36,969 nucleotides of DNA. Origin: Achromobacter deleyi (GTDB lineage Bacteria > Pseudomonadota > Gammaproteobacteria > Burkholderiales > Burkholderiaceae_B). Numbering within the stretch: position 1 is the stretch's first letter; each line of letters starts with the position of its first letter. Below the pieces are notes generated by a model. That model saw only the letters and a list, made by a program, of their open reading frames with translations, had not been told where the DNA came from and made no database searches. This document shows, piece after piece, positions 1 through 8,032 of this stretch. Where the stretch lies: positions 1 to 36,969 of the forward strand of contig NZ_CADIJO010000042.1 in the NCBI RefSeq assembly GCF_902859705.1, in the 5' to 3' direction. The position numbers were made by a program, and so were the translations under genes.

Positions 1-4
1 CGTG

Positions 5-36
5 GCGCGGCCGATGCCAGCAGGTGCGGGCCGCGC
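5..36 (-). terminator. Possible terminator hairpin after the binding-protein gene
   Basis: Perfect 8-bp inverted repeat, GCGCGGCC at 5-12 and GGCCGCGC at 29-36, starting next to the stop codon of the minus-strand gene that ends at 38. The window edge hides any U-run, so its role as a terminator is a guess. Confidence 0.25.
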
Positions 37-37
37 G

Positions 38-1174
38 TCATTGGCCGGCCCGGCCGGCCTGCGCGTGCTGCGCCGCCCGCGCCAACTGCGGCGCCAGCCG
101 GTCCAGCATCCACGCCACCGCCAGCGGCGTGCCGGATGACGACGCCATCACCAATGCCGGATCGCTCAACGCCACATAGGCGCCGCGGCGCACGGCGGGA
201 ATCGAGGCGTACAGCGGCAGGGCGGCGGTGCGGTCGCGTTCTTCAGGCGTGTAGAACCACGACACCAGGATGTCGGCATCGCCCAGCGCATCGGCATGCT
301 CGAACCCCAGGTAATGCGCAAAGTGGCCCGCGCTGGCGCGCAGGCCGCGCACCGACGGCGCCAGCGTCAGCCCCATCGCGCTCAGCGTGTCCACGCGCGG
401 GTCGCCGGCTACGTAGGCGGCGAAATTGCCCGAACCCAGGTCGGCGCGCACGTAGGCAAAGGTCTTGCCGGCCAGCTCGGGATACTGGCGGGCCGCCTGC
501 GCCAGGGCGTCGTGGATGCGGGCCTTGAGCGCATCCGCTTCGTCGCGTTTGCCCAGCGCCGTGGCGATCAGGTCGATCTGCGTGTCCACCGGTGTCAGGA
601 AAGGCTGGTCGGGGTAGGCCACCACCGGCACCAGCCGCGACAACTGCGCATAGGCCTCGCGGCTCACGCCCGAAAACGGCGCCAGCACCACGTCGGGCCG
701 CAGGGCGATGATCTTTTCGATATCCAGCTCGGGATAGACCGTGATGCGTTCGGGCAGCGGTTGCCCCTGGGCCTGGATGGCCGCGCGCACCCAGGGCCAG
801 TAATGGTCGGCATCGCCGCCCCAGTCGGCCCGGCTGGTGCCCACCGGCACCACGCCCAGCGCCAGCGCCAGGTCGTCGGCGCCCAACCCCAGCGTCACTA
901 CCCGCCGCGGCGGCGCGGCAATCACGGCCTGGCCCAGGGCGCTGTCGATCGTGACGGGAAAGCCGGTTGTGCGAGCCTGGGACGAAACCGATCCCGCGTT
1001 CGGCGCAGGGGCGCGGGAAGCCGCTTCGGACGCGGTGCCCGAGGTCGCGCCTGAAGAAGACGCCGCCGGCGCGGGCGGCGCCCGATCGCACCCCGCCAGC
1101 CCCAGCACCAACGCCGCGGCAAGAGCCGCGGCGCCCCGGCGCCATGGCGCCGTATTCACCAGATTCAAACGCAT
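38..1174 (-). CDS. Siderophore-type ABC substrate-binding lipoprotein (FhuD/FecB family)
   Basis: A 378-residue class III periplasmic binding protein, expected to hold a ferric siderophore and hand it to an inner-membrane ABC permease. The N-terminus is a lipoprotein signal: basic residues, a hydrophobic stretch, then the lipobox LGLAGC with Cys29. An Ala/Ser/Pro/Thr-rich linker follows to about residue 70. The binding domain carries the family phrases RVVTLGLGADDLALALGV and IIALRPDVVLAPFSG. The gene starts 37 nt after the fauA stop on the same strand, with AAGGAG about 12 nt before ATG, so it is probably co-transcribed with fauA. That placement suggests ferric alcaligin as ligand, which is inference. 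No permease or ATPase gene sits beside it in the window, so it must use a transporter encoded elsewhere. Confidence 0.85.
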   Translation of the reverse strand: MRLNLVNTAPWRRGAAALAAALVLGLAGCDRAPPAPAASSSGATSGTASEAASRAPAPNAGSVSSQARTTGFPVTIDSALGQAVIAAPPRRVVTLGLGADDLALALGVVPVGTSRADWGGDADHYWPWVRAAIQAQGQPLPERITVYPELDIEKIIALRPDVVLAPFSGVSREAYAQLSRLVPVVAYPDQPFLTPVDTQIDLIATALGKRDEADALKARIHDALAQAARQYPELAGKTFAYVRADLGSGNFAAYVAGDPRVDTLSAMGLTLAPSVRGLRASAGHFAHYLGFEHADALGDADILVSWFYTPEERDRTAALPLYASIPAVRRGAYVALSDPALVMASSSGTPLAVAWMLDRLAPQLARAAQHAQAGRAGQ

Positions 1175-1211
1175 CGTGCCGCTGTGCTCCTTGGCGTGTC
1201 GGTCTCTCGCA

Positions 1212-3446
1212 TCAATACTGCGCGCGCACCGTCAGCATGACGTTGCGGGGCGCCCCGTACCAGCCCTGGCTGAAGAAGCCGATCTGGTCGTAGTACTTCT
1301 TGTCGAAGACGTTGTTCAGGTTCAGCGTGGCCGACACCTGCTTGGAAAAATCGAAGCGCGTCATCAGGTTGACCAGCGCGTAGCTGCCTTGCTCGACGTC
1401 CACATTGCCGCGCGGGCTGGCCGCGGACTGGAACATGCGGCTTTGCCAGTCGATGCCGCCGCCCACCGTCAGGCGGTGCAGGTCGCCCGGCAACCGGTAG
1501 GTGGTGTACAGCTTGAACAGGCTGCGCGGATGGCTGGTGTTGATCGGCTTGCCGTCCGCGTCCTTGGCGGTGAAGTGGGTGTAGCTGGCGCCGATGTTCC
1601 AGCCGGCCGCGAGCTGGCCGTTGGTTTCCAGCTCGAAGCCTTCGACCTTGGCGCCGCTGACCGCGCGGTAGGCCTGCGTGCCCGGCATGCCGATCACGGA
1701 TTCGCCGGGAATGGCCTGGGCCAGGTTGTTCTGGCGGGTCTGGTACAGCGATACCGCGGCGTTCAACAGGCCGTCCAGATAGGCGGCCTTCAGGCCGATT
1801 TCATAGCTCTTGCCGTCGATGGGCGGCAGGATCGAACCGCTGGGCGTGCGCGCGTTCTGCGGCTGGAAGATCTCGGTATAGCTGGCGTAGGCCGTGTAGG
1901 TGCTGTTGATGTCGTAGATCAGGCCGGCATAGGGCGTGAACTGGTCGTTGATCTTGTATTCGCGCTTGCTGCCGAAGTAGGTCTGGTTGGTTTCCCAGTT
2001 GCTCCAGCGCCCGCCCACGATCAGGTGCAGCGGATCGGCCAGCGAGAAACGGCCCACCGCGTAGGCGCCGGTCTGCTTGACCCGCATGTCGTCGGCCGCC
2101 GTCTTGGTGCTGGACCAGGTCGGCTCGGCGATATGGTCCTGGCGCCAGTCGAAGTAGCTGCCGATGGCCGGCTTGGCGCCGGTCATCAGGTACTGGCCGA
2201 TGTTGCTGTGGTCGTTCACGCTCATCCAGCCCAGCGCCAGCTCGTGCTTGCGGCCCAGCAGCTGGAACGGACCCGACACCGTCAGGTGGATGTCGTCGCG
2301 CGAGCGGTCGCCGTCGTAGTTGTTGAACGAACTGGTCATGCCGGCGCCGGTCACCCGGTTGGGGTAGCCGCCGCGGTACAGCTGCTTCATGCGGTATTCG
2401 CCATCGTTGTGGCTGTAGGCGGCGCGCACCTTCCAGTCGTTGGCGAAGCGGTGCGTCAAGTCCACGAACGTGGTGGTGGTTTCGGTATCGATGCGCGCCC
2501 ACGGCGTGTTGTTGGACGCCGAGCGGTTGAAATCGGTGCGCGAGCCGTCGCTGTAGAACAGCGGAAAGCCGCTGCCGAAGCCGTTGCTCAGGTTGCGCTG
2601 GTATTCCACGCCGGCCGTCAGCACGGTGTCGGGCGTCAGGTCGGCGCTGACCACGCCGTAGAACGTGCGCTTGCGCGAATCCAGGAAGCTCACGTAGCTG
2701 TCGCCCTGGCTGTAGGCGGCCACGAAGCGCGAGCGGATGCGGCCGTTCTCGGTAATGGGCAGCGACAGGTCCAGGTCGCCGCGAATGTTGTCCCAGCTGC
2801 CCGCGCTGGCGCTGCCTGACAGCGCGAATTCGTGCAGTGGCTTCTTGCGGATGAAGTTCACCGCGGCCGACGGGTTGCCCGAACCGGTCATCAGGCCGGT
2901 GGCGCCTCGCACGATCTCGACCCGGTCGTAGATGGCCGCGTCCATGTCGGTCGCGCCGTAGTTCCACTGGCTCAGGATGGGCGTGTTCAGCCCGTCGAAC
3001 TGGAAATTGTCGATCGAGAAGCCGCGCGACGAGAACGACAGCCGGTTGCTGTCGCTGCGCGTGACCGAGATGCCGGGCGCGCTGGCCAGGATCGAGCCGG
3101 TATCCTGCAAGCCCTGGTCTTCGATCTGCTGGCGCGTCACCACGCTGACCGATTGCGGGGTTTCGCGGGGCGACAGGGTCAGGCCGGTGGCCGTGTTCAT
3201 CGCGTCGGTGTTGTAGGCATGCGTGCCTTCGGTGGTGCCGGGAATGCCGGCGCCGCTGACGGTCACGGCGGGCAACTGGGCCACGCCGGACGACGATTCG
3301 GAAGACGACGAAGCCGGTGCGGCCGCGCTTTGGGCGCTGGCTTGTTGATGGGTCAGGGCGGAGCAGAACAAAGCCGTCTGGATCGCGTAGACAAGAGGAC
3401 GCACCCGGCGCAAACGGGCGGCGGGCGAAGGCAGAACGGACGGCAT
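1212..3446 (-). CDS. fauA: Ferric alcaligin TonB-dependent outer-membrane receptor FauA
   Basis: A 744-residue TonB-dependent siderophore receptor that should import ferric alcaligin across the outer membrane. A signal peptide ends near residue 38 (ASA-Q), followed by a Ser-rich tract and a TonB-box-like LPAVTVSG. The plug domain includes ETPQSVSVVTRQQIEDQGL and the region RDxFDGL-like DNFQFDGL. The beta-barrel runs to the C-terminus, which ends in the aromatic residue Tyr typical of barrel proteins. The open frame continues far upstream through alcS in another frame. I chose ATG at 3446 because GGAG lies 9 nt before it and the signal peptide starts there. It follows alcS, as in the Bordetella alcaligin locus, and has its own Fur-box-like site upstream. 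Identity as FauA rests on the gene order plus family features. Confidence 0.9.
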   Translation of the reverse strand: MPSVLPSPAARLRRVRPLVYAIQTALFCSALTHQQASAQSAAAPASSSSESSSGVAQLPAVTVSGAGIPGTTEGTHAYNTDAMNTATGLTLSPRETPQSVSVVTRQQIEDQGLQDTGSILASAPGISVTRSDSNRLSFSSRGFSIDNFQFDGLNTPILSQWNYGATDMDAAIYDRVEIVRGATGLMTGSGNPSAAVNFIRKKPLHEFALSGSASAGSWDNIRGDLDLSLPITENGRIRSRFVAAYSQGDSYVSFLDSRKRTFYGVVSADLTPDTVLTAGVEYQRNLSNGFGSGFPLFYSDGSRTDFNRSASNNTPWARIDTETTTTFVDLTHRFANDWKVRAAYSHNDGEYRMKQLYRGGYPNRVTGAGMTSSFNNYDGDRSRDDIHLTVSGPFQLLGRKHELALGWMSVNDHSNIGQYLMTGAKPAIGSYFDWRQDHIAEPTWSSTKTAADDMRVKQTGAYAVGRFSLADPLHLIVGGRWSNWETNQTYFGSKREYKINDQFTPYAGLIYDINSTYTAYASYTEIFQPQNARTPSGSILPPIDGKSYEIGLKAAYLDGLLNAAVSLYQTRQNNLAQAIPGESVIGMPGTQAYRAVSGAKVEGFELETNGQLAAGWNIGASYTHFTAKDADGKPINTSHPRSLFKLYTTYRLPGDLHRLTVGGGIDWQSRMFQSAASPRGNVDVEQGSYALVNLMTRFDFSKQVSATLNLNNVFDKKYYDQIGFFSQGWYGAPRNVMLTVRAQY

Positions 3447-3475
3447 GAGGGCGAGCTCCAGCGGAAATGTTTGGT

Positions 3476-3494
3476 AATGAGAATTATTGATTTT
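3476..3494 (-). promoter_or_regulatory. Fur-box-like site upstream of fauA
   Basis: AT-rich sequence TGAGAATTATTGATT (3478-3492), 10 of 14 fixed positions of the TGATAATNATTATCA Fur model, in otherwise GC-rich DNA. It lies about 30 bp before the fauA ATG and contains a possible -10 (AATAAT on the minus strand). This suggests an iron-repressed promoter for fauA in addition to read-through from alcS. Confidence 0.5.
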
Positions 3495-3550
3495 TACCGC
3501 TCCGCTTTTGTATGCCGGACGATGCGATGCATATGGCAAACGCCGCCGGC

Positions 3551-4786
3551 CTATCCCGCCTGCGCTTTGGTCAGCGTCATGTCGCATCGATGCAGCCAGG
3601 CCCAGCCCGCCGCGCTGGCCGCCACGCAAACCAGCATCGCCACCGCCAGCCGCAACGGCTGGCCATAGACCAGCGGCACGCACCAGCCGCTGACCACCGA
3701 AAAGGTCAGCATCTGCAGAAAACCCAGCACCGACGCCGCCGTGCCGGACAGGTCGGGCACCCGCGCCAGGATCCGCAGGGTCATCGCCGGCACCGACATC
3801 GCCAGCCCGCAGGTGAATATGCCGGGCAGCAGCACCGCCCAGGGCAGGCGCGGCGTGTCCACGGCGGCCACGTACAGCACGTTGGCCAGGCAGCTGCCGC
3901 CCATCAGCAGGTAGGCCAGCAGCGTGATGCGCGAATCGGGCCACTTGCCGGCCTTGCGCGCCGCGAACAGGGCGCCGGCCATGGCGCCCACCACCAGGGG
4001 CACGAACAGGTACGCGAAATCCGTTTCCGGCAGCCCCAGCACGTTGGCGATGAAGTCGGGCGCCGCGCCGATCAGAAAGCCCTGGGCCGCGAACAGCAGG
4101 CTGAAGGCCAGGCCCAGTGACATATAGCGCCGCTCGCCCAGCACCCGGGCGTAGTTGGCGCCCAGCGTGCGCCAGGCCAGCGGCTGGCGCTGCGCGGGCG
4201 GCAGCGTTTCGGGCAGGCGCCGGGCGCACAGCAGCCAGGCCGCGCCCGCCAGCGCCGTCAGCAGCAGGAAGATCGACCGCCAGCCCTGGTGCGCCGCCAG
4301 GTAGCCGCCGATGATGGGCGCCAGCGCGGGCGACAGGTTGAACACCAGGATCAGGTACGACATTGCCCGGCGCGCCGGCACCCCGTCGTAACAGTCGCGG
4401 ATGATGGCCTGGCCCACCACGATGCCGGCGCCGGCCGACAGCCCCTGTATGGCGCGCCCGGCCAGCAGCCAGCCGAAGCTGGGTGCCAGCGCCGCCATCA
4501 GCGCGCCGCAGATGTACACCCCTAGCGCTGTCAGCACGATGCGCCGCCGCCCCAGGGAATCGGACAGCGTGCCGTGCAGCAGCAGCATGGACGCATAGCA
4601 GGCCATGTAGACCCCCAGCGTCAGCTGCACGGTTTCCTGGGACACGGCGAATTCCCGGCCCAGCGCCCCGAAGGCGGGCAGGTAGGCGTCGATGGTGGCG
4701 GGCGCGACGCAGGCCAGCAGGCCCAGCATCAGCACCATGACGGGAAAAGACGGCGGGGATTCGGGGCGCGGCACGACGGCATCCAT
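3551..4786 (-). CDS. alcS: Alcaligin exporter AlcS (Bcr/CflA-type MFS transporter)
   Basis: A 411-residue major facilitator protein of the Bcr/CflA drug-resistance group with about 12 hydrophobic segments. The MFS loop motif is visible as GTLSDSLGRRR between segments 2 and 3, and RAIQGLSAGAGIVVGQAIIRD follows in segments 4-5. In Bordetella the gene at this place, alcS (also called bcr), exports alcaligin and so affects inducer level in the cell. The start at 4786 is chosen because GGGAGG lies 8 nt before the ATG. Longer in-frame starts (up to 4894) lack this and would put a non-membrane extension in front of the first segment. The gene sits between alcR and fauA on the same strand. Assignment to alcaligin export follows from context. 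Confidence 0.87.
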   Translation of the reverse strand: MDAVVPRPESPPSFPVMVLMLGLLACVAPATIDAYLPAFGALGREFAVSQETVQLTLGVYMACYASMLLLHGTLSDSLGRRRIVLTALGVYICGALMAALAPSFGWLLAGRAIQGLSAGAGIVVGQAIIRDCYDGVPARRAMSYLILVFNLSPALAPIIGGYLAAHQGWRSIFLLLTALAGAAWLLCARRLPETLPPAQRQPLAWRTLGANYARVLGERRYMSLGLAFSLLFAAQGFLIGAAPDFIANVLGLPETDFAYLFVPLVVGAMAGALFAARKAGKWPDSRITLLAYLLMGGSCLANVLYVAAVDTPRLPWAVLLPGIFTCGLAMSVPAMTLRILARVPDLSGTAASVLGFLQMLTFSVVSGWCVPLVYGQPLRLAVAMLVCVAASAAGWAWLHRCDMTLTKAQAG

Positions 4787-4954
4787 GGCGGGGGCCTCCC
4801 GGAATGGGAAGCTCTGCCGCATGGTCGCCTGCCCGGCGTCCGGCAATGAATGGGGAACGCCGCAAGAGCAATGGGCAGCGCCGTAAGGCGCCACCGGGCC
4901 GGGTGACTTGTCTGCCGCCGGACCCGCTGACCGACCCGCCCACGGCCGGGCCGC

Positions 4955-5929
4955 TCAGTTCAGCTCGCTGGGCGCGATGCCGTAGCGTTCGCGGAACGCC
5001 GTGGCGAAGTTGGTGGCGTGGCGGTAGCCCACGAAATGCGCCGCCTGCTGCACGCTGCAGCCCTGGGCCAATTGTTCGCGCGCCACTTCCAGCCGCCGTT
5101 CGCGCAGCCAGTTGAACACCGACCGCTGGTAGGTGGCCTGGAACTTGGCGCGCAAGGTGCTGGGGCTCATGCAGGCCAGCCGCGCCAGGTCGTCCAGCGT
5201 GTGTTCTTCGCCAGGCGCGTTGTGCAGGCGTTCGCGCACCCGTTCCAGCAACAGGCGGTCGCGTTCGGACACGGCGCTCTCAGCAGGCGCGCCGGGTTCC
5301 AGCGACGCCAGGGCATGGGCCAGCAGTTGCGTCGCCACGCCTTCGCGCAGCATGTTCTGCAGCGGCCCGTCCCAGGCGCAATCCAGCAGGTGCTCGATGG
5401 CCTGCAGCAGGTGGCCCTGCACCTGCCAGCGGCGCAGCCGCAGGGCGGGCGAACGCAGCGCCTTCCAGATCATTTCGCTGGTCTGGTCATCGCCCGCGCC
5501 GTCGGGGTCCGACAGCGACAGGTTGACGCTGCGCAGGCGCTGCCCGGCCTCGTGGATGCCGGTCATGGCGACGGTATCGCCATACAGCGCGCTGACGCCG
5601 CCATGCGCGGCCAGGCGAACTTCGTCGTGGTGGTCGATGCGGGTGCGGGCGTGGCCCTGCAGCATGACGATGGCCGAAAACCGCGGCGACATCATCGACG
5701 TGGCTTCGTAGTGCTGGTGCACGCGCACGTCGGACAGCACCAGGGTCAGACCCGGGCGGATGGCGCACTTCTCGACGCGGCCCTCGGCGATGCAGAGATG
5801 GTCGGGGTCGCCGCGCACCGCACGGTCCAGCTGCGGCAACCGGTAGCGGAAACCGCTCTGGTCGCCCATGCGGTTGAAGTCGGCGACGGTGAATTGGGCG
5901 GGAGAGGCAGATGGGTTCAAGATCGTCAC
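4955..5929 (-). CDS. alcR: AraC-family alcaligin regulator AlcR
   Basis: AraC/XylS-type activator. The C-terminal 100 residues hold two helix-turn-helix units: HTLDDLARLACMSPSTLRAKF, then CSVQQAAHFVGYRHATNFATAF, followed by RERYGIAPSE. The N-terminal part is the effector domain. In Bordetella, AlcR activates alc genes with alcaligin as inducer. The start is uncertain. The frame is open to 6025, but the two upstream starts (GTG at 6025, ATG at 5995) lie inside or before the Fur-box-like palindrome. I therefore prefer GTG at 5929 (324 residues). ATG at 5872 (305 residues) is another option, without a clear ribosome site. It is downstream of alcE, separated by a regulatory gap. Confidence 0.88.
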   Translation of the reverse strand: MTILNPSASPAQFTVADFNRMGDQSGFRYRLPQLDRAVRGDPDHLCIAEGRVEKCAIRPGLTLVLSDVRVHQHYEATSMMSPRFSAIVMLQGHARTRIDHHDEVRLAAHGGVSALYGDTVAMTGIHEAGQRLRSVNLSLSDPDGAGDDQTSEMIWKALRSPALRLRRWQVQGHLLQAIEHLLDCAWDGPLQNMLREGVATQLLAHALASLEPGAPAESAVSERDRLLLERVRERLHNAPGEEHTLDDLARLACMSPSTLRAKFQATYQRSVFNWLRERRLEVAREQLAQGCSVQQAAHFVGYRHATNFATAFRERYGIAPSELN

Positions 5930-5983
5930 TCGCGTTACGGGATGAGCCCTTGGCGGTGCGGAAACCACCGCCAAATGTGCAAA

Positions 5984-6004
5984 TGAGAATAACATATATT
6001 CGCA
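5984..6004 (-). promoter_or_regulatory. Fur-box-like palindrome upstream of alcR
   Basis: TGAGAATA (5984-5991), 5-bp spacer, TATTCGCA (5997-6004): a near-perfect 8-5-8 palindrome with one mismatch and Fur-like composition. It lies in the alcE-alcR gap, 55-75 bp before the preferred alcR start. It implies an iron-repressed secondary promoter for alcR, consistent with what I recall for Bordetella. Confidence 0.6.
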
Positions 6005-6074
6005 TTGTTGCCGGCAATTTCCCACCCCGTTCCGCCACCGTTTTACGGGGCGTCGCCTCTTTCCCTGTCCAAGT

Positions 6075-7241
6075 TCAAGGCGCCGCGCAGTCGCCCAGCT
6101 GATCCCCCATGATGTCGCGGTACCACTCGTGAAAGTGCTGCATGCCGTCTTCCATCGGCGACTGGTACGGCCCGCTTTCCGACACGCCGCGGCGCAGCAG
6201 CGCCAGCCGGCCGGCGTCCATGCGTTCGCCGATCTCGTCGTCCTCGATGGCGGTTTCCATGTAGGCCGCGCGCTGGGCCTCGACGAACTCGCGTTCGAAC
6301 AGCGCGATGTCTTCCGGGTAGTAGAACTCGGCGATGTTGATGGTTTCCTGCGGGCTCTTGGGGTAGAGCGTGGACAGCACCAGCACGTGCGGGTACAGCT
6401 CGATCATGTGGGTGGGAAAGTAGGTGACCCAGATGGCGCCGAAATCGGGCGCCGAGCCGCCGCGGTAGCGCATCAGCGTGTCGTGCCAGTCGGCATAGAC
6501 GTCCGACCCCGGCTTTTCCAGCGCGTCGTGCACGCCCACGCGTTGCAGGCTGTACTGCTGGCCGAATTCCCAGCTGAGGTCGTCGCAGGTCACGAATCGA
6601 CCCAGGCCGGGGTGGAACGGGCCCACGTGGTAGTCCTCCAGGTACACCTCGATGAAGGTCTTCCAGTTGTAGTTGCACTGGTGCACCTCGACGTGGTCCA
6701 GCACGTAGTCCGAAAAATCGAACTCGGGCCGGGTGAACAGGCTGCCCAGGTCGCGCTGCGGGTCGCGCGGGCCTTCGAACAGCAGGCCGTGGCAGTTCTT
6801 CAGTGGAAAGCGCGGCAGGTTCAGGCACGGCGTGCTGGGAAACAGTGGCGCGCCCAGGATCTGCCCCTGGTTGTCGTAGGTCCAGCGGTGCAGCGGGCAG
6901 ACGATGTTGCCGCCGGTGGCTGACAGGTTGCCCGCCGGGTTGGCCGGGCCGGTCACCGCGCCCGTCTCGCCGCCCAGGATCAGCGCCTGGCGGTGGCGGC
7001 ACACGTTGGACACCAGTTCCACGCCGTGCGCATTGCGCACCAGCACGCGGCCGCCTTCCTCGTTGGGCAGGCGGCGCCAGTCGCCCGGCTCGGGCACGCC
7101 TTTCTCGTGGCCCACGTACAGGGCCGACTGCTTGAATATCATTTCCTGTTCGCGGGCGAACAGGGCTTCGTCGAAATAGGCCCGAACGTGCAGCGGGCTC
7201 AACGCCTGCTGCACGTGCTCCAGGCGGCCAATGTCCGTCAT
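6075..7241 (-). CDS. alcE: Rieske non-heme iron oxygenase AlcE
   Basis: A 388-residue Rieske-type oxygenase. Cluster ligands are visible as C81-x-H83 (VCRHRQ) and C115-x2-H118 (CPLHRWTYD). The catalytic domain shows EDYHVGPFHPG near residue 200, giving the two His of the iron facial triad. AlcE is required for alcaligin biosynthesis in Bordetella and is thought to supply the C-hydroxylation that distinguishes alcaligin from bisucaberin-type products; which intermediate is hydroxylated cannot be read here. H83 and C115 are separated by 31 residues, much longer than the 15-21 usual in ring-hydroxylating oxygenases, with a Gly/Ala/Pro/Asn-rich insert. Start: AAGGAG 6 nt before ATG. It begins 41 nt after the alcD stop, in the operon. 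Confidence 0.92.
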   Translation of the reverse strand: MTDIGRLEHVQQALSPLHVRAYFDEALFAREQEMIFKQSALYVGHEKGVPEPGDWRRLPNEEGGRVLVRNAHGVELVSNVCRHRQALILGGETGAVTGPANPAGNLSATGGNIVCPLHRWTYDNQGQILGAPLFPSTPCLNLPRFPLKNCHGLLFEGPRDPQRDLGSLFTRPEFDFSDYVLDHVEVHQCNYNWKTFIEVYLEDYHVGPFHPGLGRFVTCDDLSWEFGQQYSLQRVGVHDALEKPGSDVYADWHDTLMRYRGGSAPDFGAIWVTYFPTHMIELYPHVLVLSTLYPKSPQETINIAEFYYPEDIALFEREFVEAQRAAYMETAIEDDEIGERMDAGRLALLRRGVSESGPYQSPMEDGMQHFHEWYRDIMGDQLGDCAAP

Positions 7242-7282
7242 ATCCGACTCCTTGTGCCGTCGCGCAAGGCCCGGGCCGCCCC

Positions 7283-8032
7283 TCAGGCGGGCACGGCGCT
7301 CTCGGCGTCGATCCGGGCGATGCGTTCGGCAAGATCCAATTTGGGGCAGGTGCTGCAATAGTCGCCGTCGCGCCTGCGGAAGTAGTGGCAGCAGACCTGC
7401 CGGTCAACAGCGATGACCGGCAGCGATGCGCGCTCGTAGGTCAGGTAGCCGCTGCGTCCGTCGATGCCCAACAGGCCCAGCCAATGGGCGGCCTGTTCCT
7501 GGGCCCAGGCATTGGCCGCGGCGCAGTCGCCCTGGCGCGCGGCCAGCAGGGCGTACAGCACACAATCGGCCTGCATGCTTTCGGCGGCGCGCGGACTGAC
7601 CCGCAGCACCTGGGTCAGCTCGCGATAGAAGGTGGCGCAGATATTGCGCAGCTGCGCGGCGGCGGCCTGCATGCGTTCGAGCAGGCTGCCGCGCAGCGGT
7701 TCATGGGGGTCCAGCGTGTAGCCGATGACAAAGCCGTCGGGCGGCACCGGCTGGTTCATGCTGGACAGGTCGGGCACGATCGGGCTGCGATGCGCGGCGA
7801 ACACGCTCAGGTACACCGGCTGCCAGATCAGCAGCCCCCAGCAGCGCAACGCCAGGTAGTGCGGGCCGGCTTCGGGGTAGCGGCGCTGCCAGCAGTCGCG
7901 CAGTTGCGCGATCAGCGCCCCGTTGTCGGCGCCCGGGCGGATGCCCGGGGCCGTCGCCGGCGCGACCTGGCCCGACAGCCCGGGCACCAGGCGGTCGGTC
8001 AGGTCCAGCAGATCGTCCAGGTCGCGGTTCAC
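7283..8032 (-). CDS. alcD: AlcD, FhuF-like ferric-siderophore reductase
   Basis: A 249-residue protein. The C-terminus carries C-C-x10-C-x2-C (CCHYFRRRDGDYCSTC), the [2Fe-2S] binding pattern of the FhuF ferric reductases. Cytosolic reduction of ferric alcaligin to release iron is the likely role, inferred from the family. The start is GTG at 8032, which overlaps the alcC stop codon (GTGA), so translation is probably coupled. The open frame runs on into alcC in another frame, but nothing there looks like real coding sequence. AlcD is reported as not essential for alcaligin synthesis as far as I recall, which fits a reductase. Confidence 0.88.
   Translation of the reverse strand: MNRDLDDLLDLTDRLVPGLSGQVAPATAPGIRPGADNGALIAQLRDCWQRRYPEAGPHYLALRCWGLLIWQPVYLSVFAAHRSPIVPDLSSMNQPVPPDGFVIGYTLDPHEPLRGSLLERMQAAAAQLRNICATFYRELTQVLRVSPRAAESMQADCVLYALLAARQGDCAAANAWAQEQAAHWLGLLGIDGRSGYLTYERASLPVIAVDRQVCCHYFRRRDGDYCSTCPKLDLAERIARIDAESAVPA

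Noticed and set aside
837..2819. A 660-residue plus-strand frame over the binding protein and fauA
   Set aside because: It is antisense to two recognised genes and has no motif.
4878..4891. GCGCC-GTAA-GGCGC hairpin in the alcR-alcS gap as a terminator
   Set aside because: Only 5 bp with no U-run. Operon read-through into alcS is more likely.
3447..4943. Upstream extension of the fauA frame into a 1243-residue protein
   Set aside because: The extension lies in a different frame from alcS, is Arg/Ala/Gly-rich, and the real FauA signal peptide and ribosome site are at 3446.
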